Origin: Planctomycetota bacterium
GTDB taxonomy: Bacteria; Planctomycetota; Planctomycetia; Pirellulales; JADFKK01
Assembly: GCA_022564995.1 (NCBI GenBank)
Contig: JADFKK010000006.1
Span: 1-62,890, forward strand
DNA: 62,890 nucleotides
Direction: 5' to 3'
Every line of letters begins with the position of its first letter. The first letter of the stretch is position 1. Made by a program: the position numbers and the translations under genes. The notes under the pieces were generated by a model, which was given only the letters and a program-made list of their open reading frames with translations, was not told where the DNA came from and searched no databases. Below are positions 1 to 8,616 of the stretch, piece by piece.

Positions 1-284
1 ACATGCTGGATCGCCTGCGAGATTTCAAACCCCAGGTATTAGCATTCTTGACGCACCCGCTGATCCCGTTCGACAACAACCAAGGCGAACGAGATATTCG
101 GATGGCCAAGCTGAAGCAGAAGATATCAGGCTGTTTTCGTGGTCCGCAGGGCGGAGACATTTTCGCCCGCATTCGCGGCTACGTTTCGACGCTGCGCAAA
201 AACGATCGCAGCATCCTCGCCGGCCTCCAATCCACCTTTCGCCAGCCCCCCAAACTACCAGCCGGCATTATCGCTGCTGAATAG
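1..284 (+). CDS. IS66-family transposase, C-terminal fragment (cut by window edge)
   Basis: The reading frame is open from the left edge to a TAG at 282-284, so only the last ~93 residues are visible. They contain PFDNNQGERDIRMAKLKQKI, followed by SGCFRG and a RIRGYVSTLRK stretch. This is the characteristic end of IS66 DDE transposases, and the acidic E of NNQGERD is the last catalytic residue in that family. The ATG at 3 is internal, not a start. IS66 elements normally end soon after this gene, but I could not pick out a terminal inverted repeat in the following 270 bp. Whether the element is complete depends on sequence left of the window. Confidence 0.9.
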   Translation, partial: MLDRLRDFKPQVLAFLTHPLIPFDNNQGERDIRMAKLKQKISGCFRGPQGGDIFARIRGYVSTLRKNDRSILAGLQSTFRQPPKLPAGIIAAE

Positions 285-553
285 TTACAACAAACCTATC
301 AAGTACAAGGGGCGTAGCAGTTTTTCAATACGAATTTCCCCCATTTTCACCAAACGGCCAAGTTTTCATCAGCCCAGGGCTGGGGACTGGGAAAGCTGGC
401 GGCGTCCCGCTCCAGACACTGAGTACTCGGTACTCGGACCGGAGCCGATCGACGTGAATCTTCCGTGCCTCCCACTGGCCATGTTGCTTGACCCATCCGC
501 GCCCGAGTAGAATAGAGTGGCTCAAGGGGATTCAATCACGGCACGAGGCGATT
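285..553. other. Intergenic, no gene recognised
   Basis: No convincing ORF lies between the IS66 fragment and the next gene. The stretch holds a short GGGCTGGGGACTGGG segment (about 376-392) that resembles other G/C-rich repeat pieces at 12510-12600, and a doubled GAGTACTCGG-like sequence around 420-437. Confidence 0.5.
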
Positions 554-1582
554 ATGTTTAGGCTGACCATTCCAGATTTCATTGGCGGCTCCGTGTTGTT
601 GCTATTGCTGGCCGCCGGCTCCATCGTCGGCGCTCAAGAAGCGGCCAAGTCGGCTCCAAGAAAACTCTCTTCGCAGGAGGCGATCGAGCAGGCGCTCGAC
701 GTCAAGTGTAGCTGCGACTTTGACAAAACCCCGCTCAGCGAAGTGGTGGCTTTTCTCGCCCGGCAAAGGAAAATCAACTTCATCATCGATCGCCGGGCGT
801 TGGATGAAATAGGCATCGACCCGATCGAAACGTCGGTCACGCTCAAGGTGTCCGACATACCATTGCGGTCGCTGCTGTCTCTGGCGTTGGAGCGTCACGA
901 CTTGGCCTGGACGATTCGCCACGAGGTGCTCATCGTCACGTCCGAGGAAGTGGCCGAGGCGAATCTCCTCACGAAGGTGTACGATGTTATTGATCTGGTC
1001 GTCGAGGGCGACGGTGGAGGCAGCGGTGGTGGCGACCGCAACGATATCTCGACCGACGGCGTCGATTTCGATCCGCTGCTCGAAACCATCACGGCGACCA
1101 TTCAGCCCGAGTCATGGGAAGACAATGGAGGCTACGGTTCGCTCGATGGATTTGCAAATCGGTCGATCGTGACGCTGGTCGTTTTGCAGACGCCGCAGAT
1201 ACACCAGAGGGTTTTGGCCCTGCTCGATTCGCTGCGCAAGAAGAAAAACCCGCCGACTCGCCAGCAAAAGCAAGAAACTCGCGAGAGTGTTACCAAAAAG
1301 CCCGACACGTCATCGCGAGTCGTGGCCTATCCGGTCTTCATCGAGGGTGACCTGAAGGGAACCAGCGGCGAGCAGGAATTGATCGAGATGCTCAAGCAGT
1401 TTGTCGAGCCGGAAAGCTGGAAAGCCGAAGATGCCGCGGCCCGGGCGATTCCCGGAGCGCTCGTCATCCGGCAAAAGCCCGCCGTCCACGATCAGATTCG
1501 CCGCCTGCTCTCCACCTCCGGCGTGCTCCAGAGGGCAGCGTCGAAGAAGTTCTACGATCCCGTCGCGGATGATGTGAAGTAG
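554..1582 (+). CDS. Exported secretin N-domain-like (STN-like) protein
   Basis: The 342-residue product starts at ATG 554, preceded by GAGGCG. An upstream in-frame ATG at 488 would put about 22 unlikely residues before the signal peptide. Residues ~1-30 form a signal peptide (hydrophobic GGSVLLLLLAAGSIVGAQ). Residues ~45-140 (LDVKCSCDFDKTPLSEVVAFLA, then a DVIDL-type strand) resemble the short secretin/TonB N-terminal fold seen in many planctomycete exported proteins. A Gly-rich linker (GGGSGGGD) follows, then two copies of a QPESW/EPESW-containing segment that look like a duplicated domain. No beta-barrel region is present, so it is not a full secretin. Its substrate and partners are unknown. 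Confidence 0.7.
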   Translation: MFRLTIPDFIGGSVLLLLLAAGSIVGAQEAAKSAPRKLSSQEAIEQALDVKCSCDFDKTPLSEVVAFLARQRKINFIIDRRALDEIGIDPIETSVTLKVSDIPLRSLLSLALERHDLAWTIRHEVLIVTSEEVAEANLLTKVYDVIDLVVEGDGGGSGGGDRNDISTDGVDFDPLLETITATIQPESWEDNGGYGSLDGFANRSIVTLVVLQTPQIHQRVLALLDSLRKKKNPPTRQQKQETRESVTKKPDTSSRVVAYPVFIEGDLKGTSGEQELIEMLKQFVEPESWKAEDAAARAIPGALVIRQKPAVHDQIRRLLSTSGVLQRAASKKFYDPVADDVK

Positions 1583-1759
1583 ACGCGGCGGCTTGCCGTT
1601 AAACGAAAAACGTGTGATTTCCACCCGCGATCAGTATAAATCCAGCCCGGCAGGCGGGATCTACTTTGACACTTGGCGTGGTAGAGGGCGGTGTGGTAGA
1701 ATGACCTTCGCCTCTCTCCCACCTTCCCTGCGCAAACACTCAACACGGAGTGCTGTTCG
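1583..1759. repeat. Intergenic with partial 'tagacgcggc...ttgccg' repeat
   Basis: Immediately after the stop codon, GTAGACGCGGCGGCTTGCCG (about 1579-1598) resembles repeats at 12630-12713 and 38936-38970. The last ~50 bp before 1760 should hold the promoter and leader of the DUF1549/DUF1553 gene. I see no strong sigma-70 boxes. Confidence 0.45.
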
Positions 1760-4700
1760 ATGCGAAAACTGACCGCCTTTACCGCTTGGGTCATTCCCGC
1801 CATCTGCCTGTTGACCGCCGCTTCCCAGCAAGCCCCGGCCGCCGCGACCAAGGACGATTATCTGGGGTCGGTCGCCGCGCGGCTCGAGCGAATTGAGGCC
1901 CTGCCGGCGAAGATTGAACTATCGGGAAAATACACCTACGCGCAGTTGCTCATCACCGGTCACCTCAAGGGCGGCGAGAAGATCGACTTAACGCGGCTGG
2001 CCAAAGCCGAAGGCGCCGGCGACGTGGTCGAACTGACCCGCGGCGGAATGGTCCGGGCGAAGCAAGACGGCGACGTCTCGCTCACGTTCAGCTACGGCGG
2101 CAAGACGGTTAGCGTGCCGGTCAAAGTCACCGGCCAAAACCTTCCGCTGCATCCTAACTTCGCCCGCGACGTGATGCCGCTGTTGAGCCGCATGGGCTGC
2201 AACGCCGGCACGTGTCACGGGGCAAAGGACGGCAAGGACGGCTTCAAGCTCTCGCTGCGCGGCTACGACGCGGCCTACGACCACCGCGCGTTGACCGACG
2301 ACATCGCCGGCCGCCGGTTCAATCGTGCCGCGCCCGATCAGAGCCTGATGTTGCTCAAGCCGGCCGGCATCGTGCCGCACGTCGGCGCCGTGTTGATGAG
2401 GCCGGGCGAGCCGTATTACGAAATCATTCGCGCCTGGATCGCCGACGGGGTGAAGCTCGACATGACGGCTCCCAAGGTGACCGGCATCGAGATATTTCCG
2501 AAGAAACCGACGATGGCGTTGGCCGAAATGACACAGCAGATGAGCGTGCTGGCCACTTACAGCGACGGCTCGCAGCGCGACGTGACCAGCGAGGCCATCT
2601 TTACTTCGACCGACCCCGAGATATTCGAGATTGACTCCAGCGGGCTGGTCACCGCGGTGCGTCGCGGCGAAGCGGCCACCCTGGCTCGTTACCAAGGCGC
2701 CTACGCCGCCACGCCGATGTTCGTAATGGGCGACCGTGCGGGCTACGCCTGGAAAGACGAGCCGGCCAACAACTTCATCGACGGCCTGGTTTACAAGAAA
2801 ATGCAGCAGGTGAAGATCTTGCCCAGCGGCCTGGCCAACGATGCCCAGTTCATCCGCCGCGCATACATCGACCTCACCGGGTTGCCGCCCACAGCCGATC
2901 AGGTCATCGCGTTTCTCGCCGACAAGACCGACCGCAACGCAAAGCGCGACGCGCTGATCGACCAACTCGTTGGTAGTCCCGATTACATCGAGCATTGGAC
3001 GAACAAATGGGCCGACATGCTGCTGGCCAACCGCAAAATCCTCGGGCCCGAGGGGACCAAGAAGTTGCGCGGTTGGATTCGCGGCAAGATCGCAGCCAAT
3101 ACGCCCTACGACCGGTTCGCCCACGAGGTGCTCACGGCCACCGGCTCCACGATGGAGAATCCGGCCGCGGCTTACTTTAAGACCTTCCGCAAGGCGGACT
3201 TGCTGATGGAAAACACCACGCAGTTGTTCCTGGCGGTGCGGTTCAGTTGTAACAAGTGTCACGACCATCCGTTCGAGCGCTGGACGCAAAACCAGCACTG
3301 GGAACTGGCCGCCTACTTCGCCAAGATCGGCCGCAAAGAAGATCCCAAGTTCAAGGGCAAGAAGATCGGCGGCACGGCCGTGCAAGGCGCCTTGCCGCTG
3401 GTCGAGATCATCTTCGACGGAGACAAGGGCGACGTGAAACATCCCAACAGCGGCGCCGTCATGGTTCCCTCGTTCCCTTACACACACGCTGTTCAGATGC
3501 CCAAAGACGCCAACCTGCGGCAGCAATTCGCCGCCTGGACCACGTCGCCCGAAAACCGGTACTTCGCCAAGAGCTACGTCAACCGCGTCTGGAGCTATCT
3601 GTTGGGCGTCGGCTTTATCGAGCCGATCGACGACATTCGGGCCGGCAATCCGCCGACCAACCCCGAGCTGCTCGACCGACTGACCAAGGAGTTTATCGCC
3701 CACAAGTTCGACGTCCGCTGGCTGATGACGACGATTTGCAAGTCGCGGACCTATCAGCGTTCGATCTCGACGAACCGCTGGAACGACGGCGACGACGTGA
3801 ACTACGCCCACGCCATCGCCCGCCGGCTGCCGGCCGAGGTGCTGTTCGACGCGGTCCATCGCGTGACCGGATCGCAAAGCAAGCTGCCGGGCATGAAGCC
3901 GGGCGCCCGGGCGGCCGAGCTGCCCGATAACGGCGCGAAGCTGCCGGACGATTTCCTGGCGGTCTTCGGCCGGCCGGCCCGCGAGACTTCCTGCGAGTGC
4001 GAACGGGCGGGCGGCGTGATGTTGGGCGCGGTGATGAATCTGGTCAACGGCCCGACGATCGCCACGGCCATCGCCGATCCGAACAGCGAAGTGGCCAAGC
4101 TGGTCCAGCGGGAAAAAGACGACGCCAAGGTGGTCGATCGGTTGTTCCTGCGGATTCTCAATCGCCCGGCGACCAAAACGGAGATCGCCGCCGGGGTCGA
4201 AGCGATTCGCACCAGCAGCGCGGCAGCCGACCGCAAGGTGCTGGCGGCGGCGGTCGCGGAATATGAAAAAATGCTCGACGCCAAGCAGCCGGCTTGGGAG
4301 AAGCAGATCGCCAGCAGCAGCGGAGCGGCCTGGACCCCGCTCGACATGCAATCCGGCAAAAGCACTGCCGGGGCCACGTTCGCCAAGCAAGCCGACAAGT
4401 CGATCATCGTCGGCGGTAAGCTGGCCAAAGACACGCAGACGTTTACCTTCCACACCGATCTTGCCGGCATCACCGGGGTGAAGCTGGAAGCGATGACCGA
4501 TCCCAAGCTGCCGGCCAAGGGACCGGGCCGGGCGCAAAACGGCAACTTCGTGCTCTCGGAGTTCAAGATTTCCGCGGCGGCCAAGGCCGAGCCTGCTAAG
4601 TCACAACCGGTCGCACTGCAAAACGCGGCGGCCGATTTCTCGCAGCAAGGCTTCGCGGTGGCCGGCGCCATCGACAACAACCCCGGCAGCGGCTGGGCCA

Positions 4701-5110
4701 CCTCTCCGCGCTTCGGCCAAACCAACACGGCCGTGTTCGAGACGAAGGCCAACGCGGGCGCGACCGGCGGTACGATTCTGACCGTCACCATGCAGTACAA
4801 CTACAACGACGGCAAACATTCGATCGGCCGCTTCCGCCTATCGGTGACCAACTCGCCCCGCCCGATCAAACTCAAGGGCGGCGGCCCCCCGGCGGCGATT
4901 GTCAATCTGGTCAAGATCCCCGCCGACAAGCGCAACGCGCAGCAGAAGGCCCAGCTTTCCGCTCAGTTCCGCGCGCTCGACCCGGAATACGCCCGTCGCA
5001 AGGCGGCCCTCGCCAACCACAACCGCCTGCTCGGCAACGACCGCCTCAACGGCGCCCAAGACCTCGTCTGGGCGCTGATCAACAGCCCGTCGTTTTTGTT
5101 TAATCGCTAG
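1760..5110 (+). CDS. DUF1549/DUF1553 protein with N-terminal cytochrome-like domain and Ig-like domain
   Basis: This is a 1116-residue exported protein of the large planctomycete 'cytochrome' family. In order: a signal peptide (1-28); a pre-domain of ~100 residues; a cytochrome-like segment with GCNAGTCHG (C147, C152, H153); a bacterial Ig-like (BIG2) strand region around 250-320; a DUF1549 domain with the hallmark CNKCHDHPFERW (C497, C500, H501); and a DUF1553 domain ending in QDLVWALINSPSFLFNR, the usual terminus of the family. RETSCECERAGG in the DUF1553 part is also typical. A region of ~200 residues near 850-1030, which looks like a jelly-roll carbohydrate-binding module, interrupts DUF1553. 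Family members are thought to be periplasmic or cell-surface and are often linked to polysaccharide or sulfatase gene sets. The reaction is unknown. Confidence 0.9.
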   Translation: MRKLTAFTAWVIPAICLLTAASQQAPAAATKDDYLGSVAARLERIEALPAKIELSGKYTYAQLLITGHLKGGEKIDLTRLAKAEGAGDVVELTRGGMVRAKQDGDVSLTFSYGGKTVSVPVKVTGQNLPLHPNFARDVMPLLSRMGCNAGTCHGAKDGKDGFKLSLRGYDAAYDHRALTDDIAGRRFNRAAPDQSLMLLKPAGIVPHVGAVLMRPGEPYYEIIRAWIADGVKLDMTAPKVTGIEIFPKKPTMALAEMTQQMSVLATYSDGSQRDVTSEAIFTSTDPEIFEIDSSGLVTAVRRGEAATLARYQGAYAATPMFVMGDRAGYAWKDEPANNFIDGLVYKKMQQVKILPSGLANDAQFIRRAYIDLTGLPPTADQVIAFLADKTDRNAKRDALIDQLVGSPDYIEHWTNKWADMLLANRKILGPEGTKKLRGWIRGKIAANTPYDRFAHEVLTATGSTMENPAAAYFKTFRKADLLMENTTQLFLAVRFSCNKCHDHPFERWTQNQHWELAAYFAKIGRKEDPKFKGKKIGGTAVQGALPLVEIIFDGDKGDVKHPNSGAVMVPSFPYTHAVQMPKDANLRQQFAAWTTSPENRYFAKSYVNRVWSYLLGVGFIEPIDDIRAGNPPTNPELLDRLTKEFIAHKFDVRWLMTTICKSRTYQRSISTNRWNDGDDVNYAHAIARRLPAEVLFDAVHRVTGSQSKLPGMKPGARAAELPDNGAKLPDDFLAVFGRPARETSCECERAGGVMLGAVMNLVNGPTIATAIADPNSEVAKLVQREKDDAKVVDRLFLRILNRPATKTEIAAGVEAIRTSSAAADRKVLAAAVAEYEKMLDAKQPAWEKQIASSSGAAWTPLDMQSGKSTAGATFAKQADKSIIVGGKLAKDTQTFTFHTDLAGITGVKLEAMTDPKLPAKGPGRAQNGNFVLSEFKISAAAKAEPAKSQPVALQNAAADFSQQGFAVAGAIDNNPGSGWATSPRFGQTNTAVFETKANAGATGGTILTVTMQYNYNDGKHSIGRFRLSVTNSPRPIKLKGGGPPAAIVNLVKIPADKRNAQQKAQLSAQFRALDPEYARRKAALANHNRLLGNDRLNGAQDLVWALINSPSFLFNR

Positions 5111-5162
5111 AGCTTCCCCGACGAACATTTCATCGAAACACACATGTGCGGAGGCCCTAACC

Positions 5163-5405
5163 ATGGATCAATCCATCGAAGCCGTATTTGAAAACGGCGT
5201 GTTTCGACCTCTGGAAAAGACCTACCTGTCCGACGGTCAACACGTGCGGATCATCGTGCAATCGCCCTCGAAGAAAACCGACGACGATCCCCTGTTAAAA
5301 TTGAGCGGTTCGGTTGGCGGAGACTTTCCCGACGTCGGCGTCGAGCACGACAAGTATCTCGGCGAAGGGCTGAGCACCGACTGCGACGGATCATCCGATG
5401 TCTGA
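5163..5405 (+). CDS. DUF104-type antitoxin
   Basis: The 80-residue protein begins MDQSIEAVFENGVFRPLEK and continues DGQHVRIIV, the AF2212/DUF104 fold signature found in small antitoxins. The stop codon (TGA at 5403-5405) overlaps the ATG of the downstream PIN gene at 5398 by 8 nt, the translational coupling expected of a type II toxin-antitoxin pair. The frame is intact although the partner is broken, so the antitoxin may be orphaned. Confidence 0.8.
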   Translation: MDQSIEAVFENGVFRPLEKTYLSDGQHVRIIVQSPSKKTDDDPLLKLSGSVGGDFPDVGVEHDKYLGEGLSTDCDGSSDV

Positions 5406-5813
5406 AGTGTTTGTCGACACGTCTGGCTGGGCCGCGTTCCTCGTGGCGAGAGAGACCTTCCACGAACCGGCGGGATCGTTCAGGAGTGGCGTCGTAACTC
5501 AACCATGATGGTTACCACGAATTATGTCGTGGCAGAGTTGGTAGCGCTGTTGACCTCCCCGATTCGCCTGCCTCGCGCACAGTTAATTGCGACCGTGGAG
5601 ACGATTCGATCTGCATCGGGCACAGAGCTGGTTCACATTGACCCGGCGACAGAATCTGAAGCCTGGGAAATGTTGACGACCCACGGCGACAAATCGTGGA
5701 GTCTGACCGATTGCACAAGCTTTGTCGTCATGCGGAAACGTAGAATTATCGAAGCGCTCACGTCGGACCGACATTTTGAACAGGCCGGATTCATGCGGCT
5801 GTTGAAGAAATAG
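5398..5813 (+). pseudogene. VapC-like PIN-domain toxin, single-base frameshift
   Basis: From ATG 5398 the frame reads MSEVFVDTSGWAAFL, the classic PIN start with the first catalytic Asp, and continues to HEPAGS before going out of frame. The other half continues in a second frame (GIVQEWRRNS, then TTNYVVAELVALL with the PIN Glu, SLTDCTSF, and SDRHFEQAGF with the distal Asp). The frames meet at about 5470-5475 in a G-rich run. One additional G restores a continuous PIN protein of ~138 residues. This is either a genuine inactivating mutation or a sequencing/assembly error in a homopolymer. The 102-residue ORF beginning at 5505 is the distal half, not an independent gene. Confidence 0.85.
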
Positions 5814-6128
5814 AGTTTCCCGATCGGGCAACTCAGGCGTGACCGACACGTTTCTGGTTCCTCCAAGAGACTCGCCGGAATCGCATCGCCCTCTGGGCCA
5901 ATGTAGGCGAGACGACCACATCTCCTTTTGTGACCGTGGTCGAACCGAGATCTGAACCTGCCCCGACTCATTCAACGGGATGCTAGCCGTTGAACTTTGA
6001 CTGACCGGCAAAGTTCGCCAAATCTTTGTCGGGCGGCGACCGAGTGGCGCAAACTTGGCTGAATCTTGCCTCGCGCCGAGACGATGGATGTAGTTAGCCA
6101 CTCCTTCCCATCGAACAGCACGACCCAC
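5814..6128. other. Intergenic, small hairpin only
   Basis: No gene is supported here. A perfect TCAACGG / CCGTTGA hairpin with an 8-nt loop lies at about 5969-5991. The GGTTCGAnn-like motif on the minus strand near 5935-5945 did not lead to a foldable tRNA. Confidence 0.4.
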
Positions 6129-6296
6129 ATGACCGATCAACCTGAGTCCTCGCGCCCTGCCGAAGCGGTCCATCCGCTCATCGCTATCGACCTCCAGCAG
6201 GACGAAATTCTCAACGACTTGGATGCGTTAAACCTTCGCATCGAAGCGGCCCTGGTCGAATTTGGCCGGCTTCAAGAAGATCGCCGTGCGGCATAG
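6129..6296 (+). CDS. Small acidic hypothetical protein
   Basis: The 55-residue ORF starts MTDQPESSRPAEAV. An upstream in-frame ATG at 6084 is possible. The central DLQQDEILNDLDALNLRIEAAL and the following residues to the C-terminus look like an amphipathic coiled coil. Codon bias is similar to the neighbours. I do not recognise a family. It may be a short regulatory or adaptor protein, or simply a fortuitous ORF. Confidence 0.35.
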   Translation: MTDQPESSRPAEAVHPLIAIDLQQDEILNDLDALNLRIEAALVEFGRLQEDRRAA

Positions 6297-6483
6297 CCCG
6301 GATGATCGGGCAGCCCATCGAAGAATGCCAGAGGGAAGTCGGCCGTCTCGCTGAAAATTGGCCAGGCCGCGGGTTCTTCAACCGGCTGCTAGCAGAGGGC
6401 CCCGGCTCTGCGGCGACCATTCATTGCCGTTGACATCGTGTCGGCCGCTGACGTAGATTCCCTGGCGTCAACTTCCCGCCATT

Positions 6484-6528
6484 GTTTTACGCCCCCACTT
6501 TCTTACGCCCCCGTTGTTTTACGCCCAA
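6484..6528. repeat. Three imperfect direct repeats of TTTTACGCCC
   Basis: The units ttttacgccccc, tcttacgccccc and ttttacgccc follow each other at ~16-nt spacing just upstream of the amidase gene. They lie in its probable promoter/leader region and could be an operator or merely a slippage repeat. Confidence 0.45.
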
Positions 6529-6554
6529 CACTGTCCCGCGGAGCCGGCCAAAGC

Positions 6555-7256
6555 GTGAATCGGGCAAGCCAGCACCTCTCGCGTGACCTGACGGTCGCGG
6601 GGGCCATCATGACGGTCGTCTGCTGCGCCGGGTGTTTCTCTCCCGGGCCAGCCGCTGTTGCGCCACCGCACATGCGTGGCGCATCCGCACCAAGTCCATC
6701 GTCGCCGCACACAAAACGCGAGACACCTCGCGAGCGTGCTAGCACACCTCCTGCCCAGGTCCGCAGCGACAGTGTTCTCGGAACATTCGAGCCGCCGGTG
6801 CCTTCGCGCGCGTGGAAAACGATCGTCTTGCACCACAGCGCGACCCAAATCGGCTCGGTGGCGTCTATCGACGCCGTGCATCGCCGCAGAAAGGACTCCG
6901 CCGGCAAGCCGTGGCTGGGAATCGGCTATCATTTCGTCATCGGAAATGGCCATGACATGCCCGACGGTCAGATCGAGCCCACGTTCCGCTGGCAGCAGCA
7001 ATTGCCCGGCGCGCATGCTGGCACTCGCACGCACAACGCCTCGGGCATCGGCATCTGCCTGATCGGCAACTTCAACGAGTCGCCTCCCACGAAAAAACAA
7101 ATCTCTTCGGCAAGAAAGCTGGTGGAATTGCTCCGCAGACGTTACCTTATAGATCGCTCTCAGACAATTGCCCACCGAGATGTTCGGGCCACCGATTGTC
7201 CGGGGCGGTTTTTCCCCTTCGATCAGATCGTGTTAACCAAAACACTTCATCCGTAA
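6555..7256 (+). CDS. N-acetylmuramoyl-L-alanine amidase / PGRP-like lipoprotein
   Basis: An amidase_2/PGRP domain fills the C-terminal ~150 residues. IVLHHSAT contributes the first zinc His, the HAGTRTHN region the conserved mid-domain His, and IAHRDVRATDCPG the distal zinc ligands. Amidases of this family cleave the bond between MurNAc and the stem peptide. GTG 6555 is the preferred start: it follows GGAG at good spacing and gives VNRAS plus a hydrophobic stretch ending in CCAGC, a plausible lipobox. An earlier ATG at 6438 would place a non-signal-like tail in front. The linker is Pro/Ser-rich. The protein is probably anchored in the periplasm and acts on peptidoglycan. Confidence 0.8.
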   Translation: MNRASQHLSRDLTVAGAIMTVVCCAGCFSPGPAAVAPPHMRGASAPSPSSPHTKRETPRERASTPPAQVRSDSVLGTFEPPVPSRAWKTIVLHHSATQIGSVASIDAVHRRRKDSAGKPWLGIGYHFVIGNGHDMPDGQIEPTFRWQQQLPGAHAGTRTHNASGIGICLIGNFNESPPTKKQISSARKLVELLRRRYLIDRSQTIAHRDVRATDCPGRFFPFDQIVLTKTLHP

Positions 7257-7273
7257 CCGATACCTAACCGATC

Positions 7274-8065
7274 ATGAACCGCGCTCAACTTTCGCAGCAT
7301 GAATCCTACTTACAACAACTCTCCAGCAGCGTATCGTCGGCCGGCTTAATCTCCTGGGACGATGGGGTCCGTGGAGACGGGGTCTGTGACGACGGGGCCT
7401 GTCACCGTTTTTTTGGTCCGCTTCATTACGAGCCGAATTACGCCTACCCGCTCATCGTTTGGTTGCATGGCTCGGGCGATAACGAGGACCAACTGAAGCG
7501 TATCATTCCGTTGATCAGCATGAGGAATTACGCGGCGGCGGCTCCCCGCGCAACGGTGGTCATTGATGAAGACGACCCGGAGCGAAGCGGCTATTGCTGG
7601 TCGCAGTCGGAAGATCACATTGTGCTCGCCGAGCAGCGCATCTTCGACTGCATCGAGGCGGCGCAGCGAAGATATCACGTCGCCGCCAATCGTATTTTTC
7701 TGGCGGGAGTCGACAGCGGCGGAACGATGGCGCTGCGCACCGCAATGAATCACCCGCATCGTTTCGCCGGCGTGCTGTCTTTGGGCGGCGCATTTCCCGT
7801 CGGCCATGCGCCCCTTTGTCGGCTGACCGACTCGCGTCGCGTGCCACTTTTTCTGGCCGTCGGACGGGACAGCAAGCGCTATCCGTCGCGAGAGGTCTGC
7901 GAGAATCTGCGCTTGTTCTACACCGCGGGAATGGAAGTTACGCTGCGCCAGTATCCGCTCGGCGATCAGGTCACGGCGCAAATGTTCGAGGACATGGATC
8001 GCTGGATCATGGAGCGGGTTTGCGACTCCACGAGCACCTCCGACGACCTGGCGCCATCGAGTTAA
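7274..8065 (+). CDS. Alpha/beta-hydrolase fold protein (phospholipase/carboxylesterase-like)
   Basis: This 263-residue protein has the alpha/beta-hydrolase layout. The oxyanion strand is IVWLHGSGDNED. The nucleophile elbow is AGVDSGGTMALR, where the Ser sits in VDSGG rather than a textbook GxSxG. The late region VPLFLAVGRDSKR corresponds to the Asp strand. No His is obvious in the last 60 residues, where the acid-base His is expected (YPLGDQVTAQMFEDMDRW). A similar divergent C-terminus occurs in planctomycete homologues as I recall them, so activity is uncertain. It lies 18 bp after the amidase gene on the same strand and may share its transcript. Its stop codon overlaps the convergent neighbour by 4 nt. 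Confidence 0.7.
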   Translation: MNRAQLSQHESYLQQLSSSVSSAGLISWDDGVRGDGVCDDGACHRFFGPLHYEPNYAYPLIVWLHGSGDNEDQLKRIIPLISMRNYAAAAPRATVVIDEDDPERSGYCWSQSEDHIVLAEQRIFDCIEAAQRRYHVAANRIFLAGVDSGGTMALRTAMNHPHRFAGVLSLGGAFPVGHAPLCRLTDSRRVPLFLAVGRDSKRYPSREVCENLRLFYTAGMEVTLRQYPLGDQVTAQMFEDMDRWIMERVCDSTSTSDDLAPSS

Positions 8066-8613
8066 CCCGGATTATTCATCAGCCGCGGGGCGTTAGCGCC
8101 CGGTTCGTGCTGATCGCGGTAAGAACCGGGGGCTAACGCCGCGGCTGATCGACAGCCACCCAATTCTTCTTCGTCAAAGATTTCCAGCCGCACTTCGCCG
8201 ACCAGGCCGCCACAGCCGGCGCCACCATCGGCCGGCATGTCGACGTCGACGCTGAGCAGATGCCGCTCTGAGAGAAACTCGCGAATATCGCACTGCCAAG
8301 GCATGTTCGCATCCGCGATCTCTCCCAACGACCGGCCATCTAGCGACACGGTGGCCGAATGGTTCACACCTTCAATCACCAAGACAACGCGGGTCCGCGG
8401 CTGGAGTCCGGTGGGACAAGTGAAGCGGCGGGTATAGCGCACCTGCCCGCGAAAGTCGGCCCCCAGCGTTCCGCTCCAGTCGGCCGGCATGGCGATTCGG
8501 CCGGCCGACGGAAGATCGTTCGTTTGAGACTCGACTTGGCCGCCGGCGAGTTGCCGATAACACAGCAACGGCTCGTACTGCCACGGGCCACGCAGTCGAA
8601 TCCGATGAGGCAT
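8062..8613 (-). CDS. GH2 sugar-binding (jelly-roll) domain protein
   Basis: The 183-residue product resembles the N-terminal sugar-binding domain of glycoside hydrolase family 2. It shows RGPWQYEPL, a DFRGQVRYTRRF strand, VVLVIEGVNHSATVSLDG and the LSVDVDMPADGG strand, but no catalytic TIM barrel follows. The ATG lies 3 nt after the stop of the upstream pilin-like gene, so the two are very likely co-transcribed. The last ~25 residues (from about SAAALAPGS to the end) are encoded by a dispersed palindromic repeat (8078-8149), which suggests the original C-terminus was replaced. The ligand is unknown. Confidence 0.65.
   Translation of the reverse strand: MPHRIRLRGPWQYEPLLCYRQLAGGQVESQTNDLPSAGRIAMPADWSGTLGADFRGQVRYTRRFTCPTGLQPRTRVVLVIEGVNHSATVSLDGRSLGEIADANMPWQCDIREFLSERHLLSVDVDMPADGGAGCGGLVGEVRLEIFDEEELGGCRSAAALAPGSYRDQHEPGANAPRLMNNPG
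8078..8149. repeat. Palindromic repeat family B, copy 1
   Basis: The arms ATCAGCCGCGGGGCGTTAGC and GGCTAACGCCGCGGCTGAT flank a ~30-nt centre. Related copies are at 36987-37055 and 38983-39060. This copy overlaps the 3' end of the minus-strand GH2-like gene. Confidence 0.85.
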
Positions 8614-8616
8614 GCT

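Noticed and set aside
1988..4537. An 849-residue open frame on the minus strand
   Set aside because: It lies wholly antisense to the DUF1549/DUF1553 gene. It is His/Arg-rich without domain character and is a codon-bias shadow of a high-GC gene.
5920..5960. Possible tRNA (GGTTCGAnnn on the minus strand)
   Set aside because: No acceptor, D or anticodon stems could be paired around it.
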